NCBI RefSeq assembly: GCF_037975245.1
Contig: NC_092567.1
Location: forward strand, 24,086,376-24,150,375
Origin: Apostichopus japonicus
Taxonomy: Eukaryota > Echinodermata > Holothuroidea > Aspidochirotida > Stichopodidae
DNA: 64,000 nucleotides
Direction of reading: 5' to 3'
Shown: positions 48,101 to 61,700 of the stretch, in pieces
How positions within the stretch are numbered: position 1 is the stretch's first letter
Layout: the number at the start of each line of letters is the position of its first letter
Notes under the pieces: generated by a model
Seen by the model: the letters and a program-made list of their open reading frames with translations, nothing else
The model's database searches: none
What the model was told of the DNA's origin: nothing
Position numbers and translations under genes: made by a program

Positions 48101-50211
48101 ACGATTGAAAGTGAAGTCTTACTGTGGATTTTATATAAAATTCGACGTGTTCGAAAACAAAGTTTAACGTAAGGCTATGGATTGTTGAACCGGGTAACAC
48201 GTCTGCTCAGTTTCATGCTCTGATTAATGATTAACCTAAAAAGTGTCTCGGATACTGACTGGCTCCGTTGTCATAAAATATAGTAAGGGCGTATCCTCAT
48301 CGTGAATATGATGTGAAGTGTTACACAATTATACAGATTAGCAGAAAAATGGATTACAGCTGCTTAAGATGATAATTTACCTGTTAAATGGTACACGGAA
48401 TTGAATCCGATTCCAAATCTTCCAACTTTCAAAACATCTTCTTTCTTAACGCTGCGAGCTGGTTTTTGGATACCTTCCCAATCTTCTTCCGTAAACTTGG
48501 CATTATTGAAGGCGTAAACTGCAGGTCCCTATTCAAAGCAAAACCAAAATTTACACTTTTGTAAACTAGTGTGTAGTTCTTTATGAAATGCATAAAGATG
48601 ATTTTTGAGTACCACATGTTTCAATGTTCTTTAACCGTTAATCCTTGGTCGTCTTTCAGTCTTTCTAATATTGGCATACTATCGTTGAGGCATTTAGATT
48701 ACTTACGCACCAAATACATGGAGATTACAGCCACGATTTCTTTTCGGATTCTTTCATAACCACCTGAATTTGAAAAGTATGAAAAACTAACCTGAAATCG
48801 CTCCAAGCCAGGGTTTAAAAGGGTATCCGTACCAAACTGGCGTTGGTCGTAGATAAACTTGACCTCCGAAGCTCCTGCATCTTCAGCATTTTGAAGAAGT
48901 TCCTGGAAAAGATTTTATTGTGTTAATGTGTCACACAAATTCCGAATGCAACGCAGAAAATAACACAATCATAAAGCATTACACCTCCTATATCCAATTT
49001 GATTGATTTGAGACTACACAAAAGAAGGACTTGCTTTGTTTTTTATTTTACGTGGTGTTGCGTTTATCCAAATGGAAACAACAACACACGTTGCGGAGGT
49101 TAATTCTATACCTCCATATTGATCAATTAACCCTGAAAAATAAAAACAATTATTCAGGCGCGATAAAAAATGGAACCGGTACTACACATAATCTTGTTAA
49201 CGTTAGCTATAATATACAATGCGTCTGTTTAAATATTTTAAGATGATTACAAGTTCTTTAACATTATCATGTATCAGCAAAGTTTCAGCTGGGGAGAGGA
49301 GTATTGTACACGTACCTTTAAAATTTGTCCATCCGAATAACCTCTTAGTATTTGTTGCAAATACTCCAATAATGGCGGAGTAGTGGGACCAAACCCACCT
49401 GAAATATGACATATAGATATATATTCAAATCGAGGACACACCATGAGCTTATCCATTAGTGTGAGGCATACAGTATGAAATAAATATTAGGCGTTTATGT
49501 TAAAAGCAATAATATTTGTTTAGAGGTGTGAACTTTTTGATCGCTATGGTGTTGCTTTGTCCTGACCTTCACATTTGCTTCAAAGGTAGTAGTTTGTTAT
49601 GTTATAGGTGTAATGAACAGTAGACTCGTTCTAGGAGATTCTCAATACACACTTTCTATCAGAGCGTGACCAAAATTTGCCAACAGGCTGAATAAGAACA
49701 AAATATGAATATCAAATGATGCATAGCGATCCACCTATCGAATGGTGTCAACTTTCTTTACTCAGTGAGGACAATACGCACAGGATATAATGCACTTGAC
49801 CACAAAGCATGTAGTGTTGTAACCTGTTAACAACAGCAACAACCACACTAACAGTTACTTCATCAAAGGAAAATGGTCCATGTTTATTTGACAAGCTACT
49901 GTACTGAAAAATTATATTGCAGGGAATATTGTGTATTTCTCAGGAATGATAGTATGCACTTTTACTTACCCTTCCACTGTGTTCAGCCTACCAAACCCTC
50001 CTCCTTCCCAACTTTTATCATCTAAAAACATGGTTGACTTTTGACTGATGATGTTTCAAGGTTGCAATTACTTTTGTTGTCTAAAATGTTTTGACAAGAT
50101 CCTATAAATTAAATTTGTGTGCAATTTTAAGTTTCCAAGTCAAGAAGGGGTAGATTTGTCATACCCCTTCGACAAAACAAATTACTCACGTCCTTTTACT
50201 GTGGATGTCAT
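33127..50211 (-). CDS. SACS: Sacsin-like giant co-chaperone (three sacsin repeat regions, DnaJ, HEPN), complete, six exons
   Basis: Minus-strand exons: 50211-50190 (22 nt, encoding MTSTVKG plus one base), 49398-49316, 48902-48792, 48528-48381, 47572-46031 and 44243-33127 (11,117 nt). Every junction is GT-AG and in phase, giving 4,340 residues (human sacsin about 4,579). Repeat region 1 opens with [20 protein letters not shown], then [16 protein letters not shown] (from residue 36) and [15 protein letters not shown]. Region 2 has [14 protein letters not shown] (from 1364) and [17 protein letters not shown]. Region 3 has [14 protein letters not shown] (from 2349) and [17 protein letters not shown]. 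These are GHKL/Hsp90-type ATPase folds. A DnaJ domain follows (about 4085-4150) with HPD at 4120-4122 in [10 protein letters not shown], then a HEPN domain (about 4228-4335). Sacsin is a cytosolic Hsp70 co-chaperone tied to mitochondria and intermediate filaments. The N-terminal ubiquitin-like domain of vertebrate sacsin is missing. Echinoderm paralogue, so function may differ. Confidence 0.93.
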
Positions 50212-50831
50212 CTCCACTAACTTCTATTTCCAACCACTTATTGGAATGATTCATCCTACTACGCATGGACTGAGAGGCCACCTGCAGAAGACAATCGCAA
50301 AGCTTATTCAGAAAACTGCCCAGGCTAAGACATCAAACTTACATTATACATACATATATGATTTAATTCTATTGGTTTTCTGTCATCTTTTCAATTGTGG
50401 ATGTAAACAGTCCAATAAACAAATACCAGTATTATGACAAATTAAAACATAAAAAACAGCTCATTACCAGTTTAGACTTTCCTCCAGTCTTCAGTTTCTT
50501 ACATGAAGAAACGTTGAAAATGTAACATATCACTAAAGACATACAGTTTCTCTTAGCCGTTGGCGGCGTTGTTTATCACAAGCATCACTCTAGCATAACT
50601 TATAACTACCTTTATCTAGCTTAGTAATACTTGGTTACATAGTTAAAGGTCACATACATACATTATCATGCAAACTTTCTAAGAGATCTGTTGAAACTGA
50701 CCAATTAAATTATCTATATGCTGTAAATACGAATTTATTGCTAAACCCAGGAAAATAAGAGGAAAAGTGTTTTGAAAACAACAAACAAGGTCTCATTTTA
50801 CCAAAATAGCAACGCGTTATTATTGAGGGAT

Positions 50832-51340
50832 CTGAGGTGGCGAGAATCTCCGAAACTGAATACATGGGAGTATACATCGATGACAGTTTGACATTTTCTT
50901 GCCATGTATCAAAGGTATTAAGTATATTAATATATACTATCTAGTGTGGCTTACGTAGTGTCTTTCTTTAACTAAAATGCTAAAGAGAGTGTTTCAATAC
51001 TATTATTCTACAACATGTGATCTGTGCAGTGCCTGACTGGTACCATTTTATATCGCAAAAAGACAAAGAAAAATAATGATGTTTCTTCAATACACATCAG
51101 CTATATTTAATTTAGATTACAATATACTTTTAGAAAAAGTAAATGCTGCTGCAAGAACTGAGTTTACAAGCTAATGAGATTAAGAGTGATCAGAATAACC
51201 ATTTGTATACTGTACTGAGAAGTCTCCTGCACAAATCGAACAGAAATGTAAGAAATCCCCACATTTTGCCAAAATACAGAACAAGTTTACAGAAACTCTA
51301 TTATATACCATGCTGCTTTACACGTTCCATCCGGGCAATT
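50832..51340 (+). pseudogene. Decayed C-terminal fragment of a non-LTR reverse transcriptase
   Basis: At 50832-50930 the frame reads RISETEYMGVYIDDSLTFSC followed by HVSKVL, the pattern just after the RT palm in many LINE polymerases (YLGV-ID--L-W--H). Stops and shifts follow. Near 51230-51330 a segment reads NPHILPKYRTSLQKLYYIPC, like the C-terminal part. It differs in sequence from the retrotransposon at 23565-29363, so it is a separate, older family. Confidence 0.55.
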
Positions 51341-51924
51341 AGACTGTTTGTTGTAGTCTGTTTGTTATATCGTTTTATGTATTAACTTTTGTATGTGTAT
51401 ATGATTTTATATGTATCCTATAATCTTAACATGTTATTCTCCTTTATATTAGGTATTCTTTTACTGTTTGTTGTATTCCATTTGTTATATCGTTTTATGT
51501 TTTGACTTTTGTATGTGTAGATGTATTTTATATGATATCCTATCGTCTTAACATATTTTTCCCTTTTATATTTAGTTATTCTTCATGTGAACGTATTTAA
51601 TGCCTCTTCTTCCTAAATTGTATACCGGAATGAATACAGAAATAAACTAAAAACCTAATAAATAGAAATAAATAGAAAGAAGGAGCCGCATAATATAGTT
51701 CAACTTGGAAGCACTTGAACAAGAGCACAGTTGTTTCCTAATTTAAATTTGAGGATTCACACGAGGTTGGGTTGAGTATTATGAATGTGATTGTGAGCGT
51801 AAGAACAATTCCGTTTAAGGGGATATTAAACTATGACCTGGTTGGATGTTACTTTCTTTAAACGTTGCCTATATATGCACAGTACTTTTGCTATGCAAAA
51901 GCAAAAGCTTCCAAAACGTTTGAA

Positions 51925-52034
51925 ATATTGCCAAATTGCATTTGAGGCCACCTGGAAATGCAAATGTCCCCCTCCCCTTAGACCCCTCCCCCAGGCCGGC
52001 CATCAGTCTTCATCCCCTCACTCAAAAGTACCTT
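51925..52034 (-). mobile_element. Fragment of the hAT-like family seen at 18005-18320, reverse orientation
   Basis: On the minus strand it begins CAGTGGCGTGGGAAGGTACT and continues TTTTGAGTGAGGGGATGAAG, ACTGATGGCCGGCCTGGGGG, AGGGGTCTAAGGGGAGGGGG and TTTGCATTTCCAGGTGGCCT. This closely follows the left third of the element at 18005. The other end is missing. Confidence 0.7.
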
Positions 52035-53280
52035 CCCACGCCACTGCTTATATAAAGTATTGTCAGAGACATTTCATATTTCACGTAATACACTAACTTG
52101 AAATTAAGAGTTGCAGACTACTTTCCTTAGTCTGTGTGCTTAATCAGAGTTCCGACTTTACAGATTACGCCACTGGAACAATTTCTTTTTGCAACTGCAT
52201 ATGTTCACATTATCATCAAAACGGCATAAAACTACCACATTGTGCTTTTACATAAATCTAAGTAACGAAATTGTGTATGATGTGCCACGGAAATTAATTT
52301 ACAGTACCATAACTCAGATAATTGTTAATTAATTAAAACTTGAATTTAAAAGTAGCAGTACGCAATTCGATTGATGTGCATATGGAAGGTATATATTCAT
52401 GTTTGATGATTTAGAAACAGAATCATGTGTTTCCGAATACGTAAAAATTGATAGATATTATAGAAACTTCCGTCGTCATGAGTGATGTTAATGTATATTC
52501 AAATCTTACAATATGTGTTGCGACATATCGAGGCAATACCAATTGTATGCATTTGGGAGTAAGTTGTATAAATGCAATCATTTATGTCTTTAAATTTGAA
52601 CGAAAGGACAAGATTTCTCGATCAATGAAACACTTTTGACAATAAATCATAGAATATTTCTGTCTGGTTAGAATTTAGTTATATTTCATAAACAGGAGGT
52701 TACAATCAAAAATTATTAATAAACCATGTTAATCATGATGCGTTCCAATTACGTTTTGTATGTGGCCATCCAATGGGGTGCAGAACGTAGGAAGAATAAA
52801 ATAGTATACATTAGTACTTTAGAAGTGATAATTAATAACACTAATAACACACCAACGATGCAAGACTTGCGATACATCATTAAAAGCACAGCGCCTGCCA
52901 AAATACTGGTTACTGAGCTTACTAAGGATCCACACCTTTCCACCAGAGCTTATCCATTCCATCATACCATGCAAATTGACTTCTTAAACAATTTCATAGA
53001 CAATACCCTAAAGATCTAGGTGGGGTCAGGAACGATTACATAACATCATTAAATCGCATTCGGATATGCTAAGTAATTTCTTAATGGATAAATTAACATT
53101 GATAAGTGGTTGCGAATTCCTATACAGGTTCTTTTCAATGATACAGTACTGAGGAGTTTTAAAGATAGACTTATGTTAGGGAATAGTTGTAATAAGTAGG
53201 CCTATCTGAATTTCACAACGACGTTAACTTAACAAGAGCAACATGATTTCTAATTTAAATCCATATTTTTTTTTCAAATT

Positions 53281-53800
53281 CTGTCAGCAACCGGCTCCCC
53301 TTGCCATCTATACCTTAACCCTATCCATCCCCATCCATGCCACCCAAGAAAAACATATATTAAAACACATATTTTGATATATGTGTATAACCCATGCAAA
53401 AACCTTTCTATTTTTCTTGCATTGTAGAAAATTTCAAATAAATATGACCAATGTACACTTCCGGCCAGCAACCGGCTCTCCTTACCCTCCCTATCCCAAA
53501 AATGACCATGTCTGACACCATCCATGTCACCTAAGAAAAAGCATACTGAAACACATATCTCCGAGTATAACCCATACAAATTCCTTGTCTAGTTTATACA
53601 TGGTAACAAACCGTGGGCGTCTTTTAAAAATAAGTAAGACCAATGTACCACCCTCGTCAGCAGCCTGCTCTCCTTGCCATATCTACCCCTCCCCTCACCC
53701 TACCCGACCCCATCCACACCACCCAAGTAAAAAGAAAACACGTATGTTGATACCTGCGTATAACCGCAATTCATATGACATTTTCTTTAAGGGACCATTT
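53281..53800 (+). repeat. Diverged tandem repeat of about 180-195 bp, three copies
   Basis: Units start near 53281, 53460 and 53655. Each opens with CAGCAACCGGCTC (or CAGCAGCCTGCTC), continues with a C-rich CCATCCATGCCACCCAAGAA block, then an AAACACATAT and TATAACCCATACAAA block, and ends GACCAATGTAC. Divergence between copies is substantial, so the array is old. Confidence 0.75.
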
Positions 53801-54544
53801 CAGCCAAAGCCGACTCCCGGGATTTTTACTGTTACGGCGTCATACAGTTTTCTACGTACAGGTAACTACAACACACTCTCCTCATCAACTGAAAGTTTTC
53901 TCCCGAATCTTCCGATTATGAGGAAATGGGCCTTCACCTCTCAGAACATTCGTAAGCTTTGACGAAAATTATTTTCGTGAGGAAGAAGATGAGGCAATAG
54001 TTTTCGAGGGTGATGAAGTTATCGGTATTTCCCTTTCAATTGAGCCCCTTGCAGAAGAACTGTTAAACGATCCCGATGGCCGAGACGCGTCGCTGCCGAT
54101 CGAAGTCCCCGAGCAGAACGGTTAGACTATCCTGAACCGAAACTGATCGGTTGAGCATTAACAAAACCACCGTTATTAAAGACCATAATATGATTTAAAT
54201 TATCTCGAATGTCGATGATCCTGCTACTTAACTTCGTAGCAAAGCTTCTAGAATTTTGTTACTTAAAGGCAAGGAAAATGTGACATTCAGTACAGTGCAA
54301 GTGCAACCCTATAGTATTAGTGGTGGTAACATGGGGCCTATACCTAACTAATAGACGTTGTATAACAGGCTAGCCCGTGTAATTGTATCCAACTGTTACG
54401 TAAAATCATAACACAACGCCAGTTTTACCACAAAAGAAAAATTGCAGATCTAGTATTGATTTTTCTAAAACCAACTGGTTTTAGTGCAAAATATTAGGTA
54501 ACCAATAAATAAAAAAAAATCGTCACTTGCTGCATCAAGGAGAC

Positions 54545-54724
54545 CTAGGCTACGGTCATTACAAGTAATTTAGCAATAGTATTGGCCCACAGGCACTCGG
54601 AACGTTGTTTATGTGTAGCCGTTTTGAAAGAGGCGTGTCCAAATTCATCGATTGGGAAAGCGTGCAGGTGAAATCCGTCTTTACTTGTGTTGGAGCAACC
54701 TGCAACCACACATTCGCTCGGCAT
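54545..54724 (-). pseudogene. THAP-domain-like N-terminal fragment
   Basis: From the ATG at 54724-54722 the minus strand encodes MPSECVVAGCSNTSKDGFHL followed by HAFPID. This is the start of a THAP zinc finger (first Cys pair C-x4-C, then LH-FP). The later Trp, the D-W and the second C-x2-H pair of the domain are not found before the stop. It may be a first exon whose partner was not found, or a remnant of a P-element/THAP9-like transposase. No splice site could be chosen with confidence. Confidence 0.4.
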
Positions 54725-56635
54725 ATTTAACAATTACGAGATACATTTACGTAAAAACAAAACTCCAAACACCAAATCTCAATTACTACAGAGCACTGCA
54801 ACAGTGCAATGTTTTGTTTGGTCTCAGATGTTTTAGAATGCAAACATTTCTTCCCGGAAGTGAGCTGAGCCCATCGACTGACTTCACGCCACATTACCAT
54901 ATATACAACAATTTTTAGAAAGCTTTATTATCCGCGAATTTTTGATCGTTTATTCCTCGAGGGTGCAAGCTTCGATTGACACAAATTGTGTATCATTGGA
55001 AAGCTACGAGTATATAAAAAACGATGATTTATATAAATCTGTCCATTTCGCCCGCTCTTTAAATATGAGCATAACAGTGGGGAGTGGGTTGGGGACAAGC
55101 TTAGATCCAGTAAATTTACGAACAAAGGGTTACGATATATTTTGATTTGTTGTAGTCCGTTTAATTGCCTTGTTGTCAGTCTACAGGTTGTCTGAACCAT
55201 ATTATAATTATTAGTTTTAGAAATGACCATGTAAACAACTAAGGCCAGCTTATCAATTAAAGAGGTAGGACTACCTAGCCTAACACCCAGGTGATAATGT
55301 AAGTTCCTCAGATGCAAAACAAATCTAAATTGTAAAAAGAAACAAAAGGGGGAAACACTTAGCACTTTTATGGTTCTTTTTGTTTAAAATGCTTAACGAA
55401 TGTGTTAAGCAATTATTAAACTATATATTAATAAAATATTTCGACCGTTACCGAGGAGCTGAGGTCGTCATCAGTTTAGCCTTAAAGGGGCGTTCCAGAG
55501 ATTTTGCATATTTTGAAGTTGAATATCCACACCACCGGAATAGCTATATATGTTTAGCACTTGAATTTGTCTTCTTCTTAGACTTTGATATCAAGACTTT
55601 TCTGACTTATGTCATCTTTTAACTAAATTAAATGGCTATCCTATAATTAAGCTATAGGAAATTGTTTTAGGCAGTTTATCCTGACATAACTTATGCTATA
55701 GCATCGAACAAAATAGTATAACTTACAAGTGATAGCCCTACGAGTTAATTTAGTAAGATGAAATAGTTTCAGTTTCTAGTCTCCGGAAAAGAAACTAATT
55801 TCTCATTTCTTTATAGTAAGCCGGTTATTTTTGACGATTTGTTTTTCTTAAATTTATTTCAGTTTCTCGCGTGCAGAATAACAACATTAACTTTAGTAAT
55901 TCCATGTACACAACTGACATGGTTTGCATTGTAGGAGGGCTATACTACCAAACAAGAAATTTCAGGTTAACGCTTAGCTAGGCTGAAATATGAAAGATAA
56001 ATTGCTGGTTGATAGCCATTGCTTTTATGATATAAATAAGCCCATCTTCATTTCTATTTCTTTAACTCTAACTTTCCTCTTTGAAATTCGAGAAAGAACA
56101 CTTCGTGCTCAGTCAGTTCACGAATCCATTAAAAAATAGAGTTTTCTTGTTGTGTTGATTACAGTTTGACTGTTTTGGATTTCATTTTTAATTTCAAGCT
56201 GACTTTGGCTGTAAACACTTGCTACCAGCTGTATACGTCGTTGCTTAACCGATGTTAAACGTATTTAAAAAAGAAACATATGAAAGATCACTCCACGGAA
56301 TAAAATTATGGTATTTCAAATCAAACAGAGTTGGAATCTACCTGATTGGATCCAGTAATATCTTGCAGTGTCAGCCACACACATCTCCAGTATTCGGGAA
56401 TTATTCTTCACAGCTTCAAACGTTCACTGTCGAGGTATGTCTAATTGCGTGCAGCAAAGAGCCACACCTCTTTTCGTTTTGCTGTAGTATTTAGTGTTAA
56501 AACAAACTTCCTAAAACATTCATAGTTAAATAAAGCACGAGGAAAATTCCAGCCAGAGATTCCCTGCACTACGGATGCGTTGGTGGAGCATTCGTACAAC
56601 AAAAGCAACTTTATTTGTTGCCTGCCTGCCTGAAG

Positions 56636-56795
56636 GCATACATACACACGCCCACGCACACATACACACATACGCCCACCCATACATACATACATACATA
56701 CATACATACACGCATACATACACACACGCATACATACATACATACTTACATACATACATACATACAAACGCACTTACATACACACATACGTCCCA
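56636..56795. repeat. (CATA)n / (CACA)n microsatellite
   Basis: About 150 bp of CATACATA and CACACATA units. Open frames on both strands here are artefacts of the 4-bp repeat. Confidence 0.95.
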
Positions 56796-58359
56796 ACATA
56801 ATTTCTAATATAGCGTAAGAAATGTATTCGTAGTTATATCTTTTCATAAATATCGTGCAACTGCAGACGATTTTTATTTCCCTTATGTTTTTGATGGCAC
56901 ATTCGTTTATCCGTAGCAATATCCTTGCGCAACGTCAAATTACGTCCACGTATGCATGGCAACTCATGATGATTGTAACCCACAGAAAATCTCACAATGA
57001 ACTCTTCGACGCTAGCTGAACTTGAACAATACATCTATATAGGATAAAGGGTGAGTTTGTTCGATTTGTCAACGCGCATTACTATTATAAGCTCTATATT
57101 GCATATTTAATTGCGTTTGGAGTACTTGGTGTTAGCAGGATGACTTGTGTGCGGTGTGGGTGTGGGTGTGTGTGACATATTGCTTACTTGACGTGTCATA
57201 GTCATCATCATGTGTTACTTTACAGTCTCGGGTATGTAAGGAGACTGGGGTTGAGAGTCGATCAAGTTGTTTAGTTTTCGTACCCATGACTCTATCTTGG
57301 GGACTTTTGACTATTAATGTTGAGTCATTAGTTTTGAAGACAAATTTGAGGCATGAGAACAATGGCTAGAAGTTTCCAACTTTTCAGAAAAATTAAAACA
57401 TTCAGCCCCTCAAAATAGTCAAATTCAAATTAATCCAAATGTGGTTTACCAAAGGTGTTTTAAATATCTATTCCCCACTTTGTCATACACAGAGAAATAT
57501 ATTTGTTTTCTGTTCATCTTGTCAAACTCAAAATATAGTTGGAATTTAGTATTAAACACCACGACAAGTTTTTCTGTCATATCCCAAAACGTTTTTCCGT
57601 GTTGTTATATCCATATACCTGCAAATTATACACTGCAGACCTGGCTTACGTGTCATGATGAAGGCACTAGTTCCTGTTGCGCCCGGTCTAATGCCAGAAC
57701 ACGCAATCCCTGACGACTACGGTACATTTTTGAAACGTATGAATAAATTTAACACCTTATGGTGGATTCGTAGCGTGACGGTAATCGAAATTAGAGAAAT
57801 TGCGCAAGAAGGGGATTTCCAACAATCAACCCCATCAATCAATTGTATGTACTGCAAACGCCGCTCACTGTTGTAACACAAATTTGAACTTATTCATGGG
57901 AGTTGCTACTGTTGATTGAGTGAGATATATAATTCATATATATCACTCTACGAGTTAAAGGCATTGAAGACTCGCCCCAAACCGCGTGCCGCGCTCTGAA
58001 ACTTTCCGTTGCTTGCAAGTGAAGTTTTTTTCTTGTCGCTACAAACTGCAGACAGTAATGAAACTTGATACCTTGTTATCTTTTATCTAGACCTGAGATG
58101 TCTATCGCTGATATGTACACTTTGTTGTGGGTATTGACCGTAGCTGTATGTATTGACTGTACACTAGTGTCTAATTATAGACGGTAGCAAGCTGCGTGTG
58201 TATTTTCTGGGATCGATGGTGGTGTCTAACACTTCTGTTACACCTCATTCGAAACTAGGTCAGATAACCGGCATGAGACGTTTCTTTATGCGCGAGTCTT
58301 CACACCCTTTAAATGGAAAATTCACATATACTTTGACCAAATACTTGATCTACATAGAT

Positions 58360-58512
58360 ACATACACCCATATACACACACCCATATATACATACATACA
58401 GACACCACCCATGCACACATACATACACGCACACACTCACACACATGGTCCCATACACGAACCAATACATACACGCATACACACCCACACGCACACAAAC
58501 ACGCATACATAG
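58360..58512. repeat. CATA/CACA-rich microsatellite at the left edge of duplication copy B
   Basis: Irregular ACATACAC, CACACGCA and CCCATA units run up to the point where similarity with copy A begins (58513). Copy A has a shorter CA-rich run at the equivalent place (about 23250-23280). Confidence 0.9.
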
Positions 58513-58768
58513 TATGGTACTTACTGTATAACAGACTAGTGTCAAGTAGACCTTCAATAGTTCTCCCTTACAAACACGCACTCACACAATAGACCTATAC
58601 GTAACAACGAAACTTCACCACAACAATGCAATTCTAAGCTTTCTATAGCGTTGAACTGTAAGTTATAGTGGTGGTCTTTCCTGATTCAAGCGGGTTAATT
58701 GTTAACGAGAATAAATCGGTACCTTGATGCGAAAGTATTTAAGAAATTTGATAAGTATCTTAAAACAG

Positions 58769-61700
58769 TAACGGTTGGAAGCTCTGAATCTATAGGCTAT
58801 ACACTCGAAATTAAACCAGTTGCTATATCTTTATTTACTGCATGTGATTGTATTGCGGTACTCATATATACGCAAGCAGGTGTACACAATGTAGTCGGTT
58901 TAAATTTAAAACACGCTATAAACTTAATCACTTTAGCATCCTACGTGTTGCTACCCCCGCGTTACTTACTATTGCCACCGGCCCGGCTACGGCGCAAATT
59001 CAATTCTAACTGGTTTGAAAATAAGTCCCTTGCTGTTGTGATTATGCCTATGCAATGACGTAGCTACGGGGGTGGGGTGGGGAAGGGGAGCGGCTTTGGC
59101 CCCAAATATCTTCTGCCCCCTTGAATGATATTCGGTTGAACTTCCAACGGTCTAACCAGATGAATATAAATAGATCATGCATACTTCTTGAAGTGCCTTC
59201 TCCTCAACAGTAGTAGGCCTACAAGCTCATGTAAGCCTTTTGGAAGAAGTCTAAACAATGGGGAAGTAGACAGGTGGCCCCATTCCCCCTTGTCTACGAC
59301 CCTGATGACTGCTAGCACATCGCCCTGCTACACTTACTCATTTCATTTCTCAACTAATTAGCGTAAGCGATAATAGGAGAGGATGATGAGAGCATCAAAC
59401 ACTTTACCAATACGTTGTTATATAAGTATACAGTCGCATCATTGAATTGATTATCACCACATGCACAGTTTTAATGTATCCACGTGCATCATGCACTTAG
59501 AAGTTTGGTTAGGATGATGGCATTACTAGCGAGGTCGCTATACTAAAATGGTCACCAAGATTATGTGAGCATTGCTATTTGGAGGTATATATCTATACAC
59601 TACGTCCCCTCCCCCGTATACCAAAAGCGGAAAGTAAACATGCAGACAAAACGAAATCTTGTGAAAGGTTAACGGTAATTTTATTACCACAATCCGAATA
59701 CAGAAATAAGACATGTTAAGCTATTTTCATATTCAGCTCAAATACACTTAATTAGTTAATAGGTTCAAAACAACAGAAAGTCAATATATATACCAAAAAC
59801 GGACAGTAAAGATGCAGACAAAACGAAATTTTGTGAAAGGTTAACGGTAATTTTATTACCACAATCCGAATACAGAAATAAGACATGTTAAGCTATTTTC
59901 ATATTAAGCTCAAATACACTTAATTAGTTAATCAATATGATTATTAGCTCAAACAATTATGCTTTTAAAATGGTGAAATTGATGGTTTGAAAGAAATTTC
60001 TTGGAAAATGATTGAGATATTACAACTGTCATTTTTTTTTAGTATAGAAGTATGGAATGCAGTCCTAGTTTGAATTGTTTCTTCATGTGCATACTTCGTC
60101 GACCCGCATTTACACCGATTGCCACAAAAGAAGATGTATAGGCCTACAACTAAAAGTAAAAAAATAAACACGTATGAGCTGAAAGTCACACATTTGTACA
60201 GTGGCACTTCCAAAGAAAATGCAACCTTTTATTTTTTTTCTCATCAGCTTTGGTGACATTAACTGATAGTAGCAGACCGATTATGAAAAGAAGTAAACAT
60301 GCACATCATTTGTTCAAAAGTTATATACACAAACTTGCCAGAATGTAGAACACATTACATTAGTACAATGGTATTTGGTATTCACATCATAATCCAATTC
60401 AAATAAATGTAATTTGACGCTGTACTCCCGGAAAAAGAAACTATAACATTATTTATATTTCATCACAATGTTACAAATGTATCTATGGAATAACTTGTTC
60501 ATATAAACACATTTTGGTTTACAAAAATTAAACAACTTCTGAACTTCAATATTCATGTCTAGCGAACAAGATAATATAAACCAATCTTCACGCCCCGTAA
60601 GTTTTTACATATGAAATTTGCTTTCTACACACGTTGGTAGCCACTTTGAACAAACTTTGTAGAAAAGAAAGAACGAATCGATTAATAAATGATTGATATC
60701 ATAAGCAAATATCTTAGATGCATTACAAGGAATTCAAAAAAAAACTGTTATCATAAGGTTTATCGACTGTTAACGTTTCATAATATATACAGAGCCCTGA
60801 TTTTGTTTTGTTTTCGACATCAACGAAAATAACCGTATTCCAGAATACAAACATTTTCCAAGTCTCATATAGCTGGTTAACAAGGAGACACCAAATCGTT
60901 GAATTATACGAACTAAACTAACTCGAAACACGCAAACAAACCGGTACATATTACATTTTGATGTTGGATATACAATATTAATACTATAGCCACTTTCACA
61001 AGTTACAACGGATATCTAAATCGAGAAGAATCCATTTTTATTTTTTATCTTCTTTTGTTTTCTAGACAATATATGTTCTAATGTTTTACTCTACAGCTAA
61101 GCTTGCGAAAACTTGTTTCTGCAGATTTATTTCATTCTCAAAGAAGTTAAAATTGTTGAAAAAGAAAAGAAGGACTGAACGACATAAAACACATACAGAT
61201 TTGTTACATTTATGCATTGTTTAAAGCAAAAATGATCATAAGGTTGATAAACTGAGACACCACAAATATAAAAAAGCATCAACCTGTATTGTTGAAGTTT
61301 GAAAAAGAAAATCAGTCAGGCTGATGCTATCTGCATGTTGCAACTGTAAGAGGACACAACGAAACCACGAGGATACTAATTGATAAGCTAACATAGGCCA
61401 AGATGGTTTATCTAGTAGAATAAAATTACATGTACTTACGCTCGTGTATTTGTTAAACGAATCCCTCATTTACAACCATCATAGCTTAAGCTTATACTTA
61501 AAATGAAATGATAGTTTTCTTAAACTATAAACAATAAAAAAGACCTATTAAAGCGTTCAAAGGTAGCAAGTTGACAATAAGTAAATACCTAACATTAATC
61601 AGTTTGCGATATGGTAAGACATACTAAATTCAATATTTAAATCAACCGTAGAGGCCTATCGTCGAAAAATGAACGATAAGATATAGACGTATTACATAAG

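Larger units (their letters stand above)
50212..58512. other. Long spacer upstream of sacsin-like copy A
   Basis: Mostly AT-rich with no convincing gene. It holds a decayed reverse-transcriptase relic (50832-51340), a reversed fragment of an hAT-like element (about 51925-52034), a diverged three-copy tandem repeat (53281-53800), a THAP-like fragment (54545-54724), and CATA/CACA microsatellites (56636-56795 and 58360-58512). An open run at about 53928-54125 encoding an acidic peptide (ENYFREEEDEAIVFEGDEV) may be an exon remnant. The sacsin promoter should be just upstream of 50211, but nothing specific is visible. Confidence 0.5.

Noticed and set aside
53928-54125. Open plus-strand run encoding an acidic peptide that ends in a stop at 54125.
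   Set aside because: No start, clear splice acceptor or recognised family; kept only as a possible exon remnant.
56441-56818. Tyr/Val/Cys or Thr/His-rich frames on both strands.
   Set aside because: Artefacts of the CATA/CACA microsatellite.
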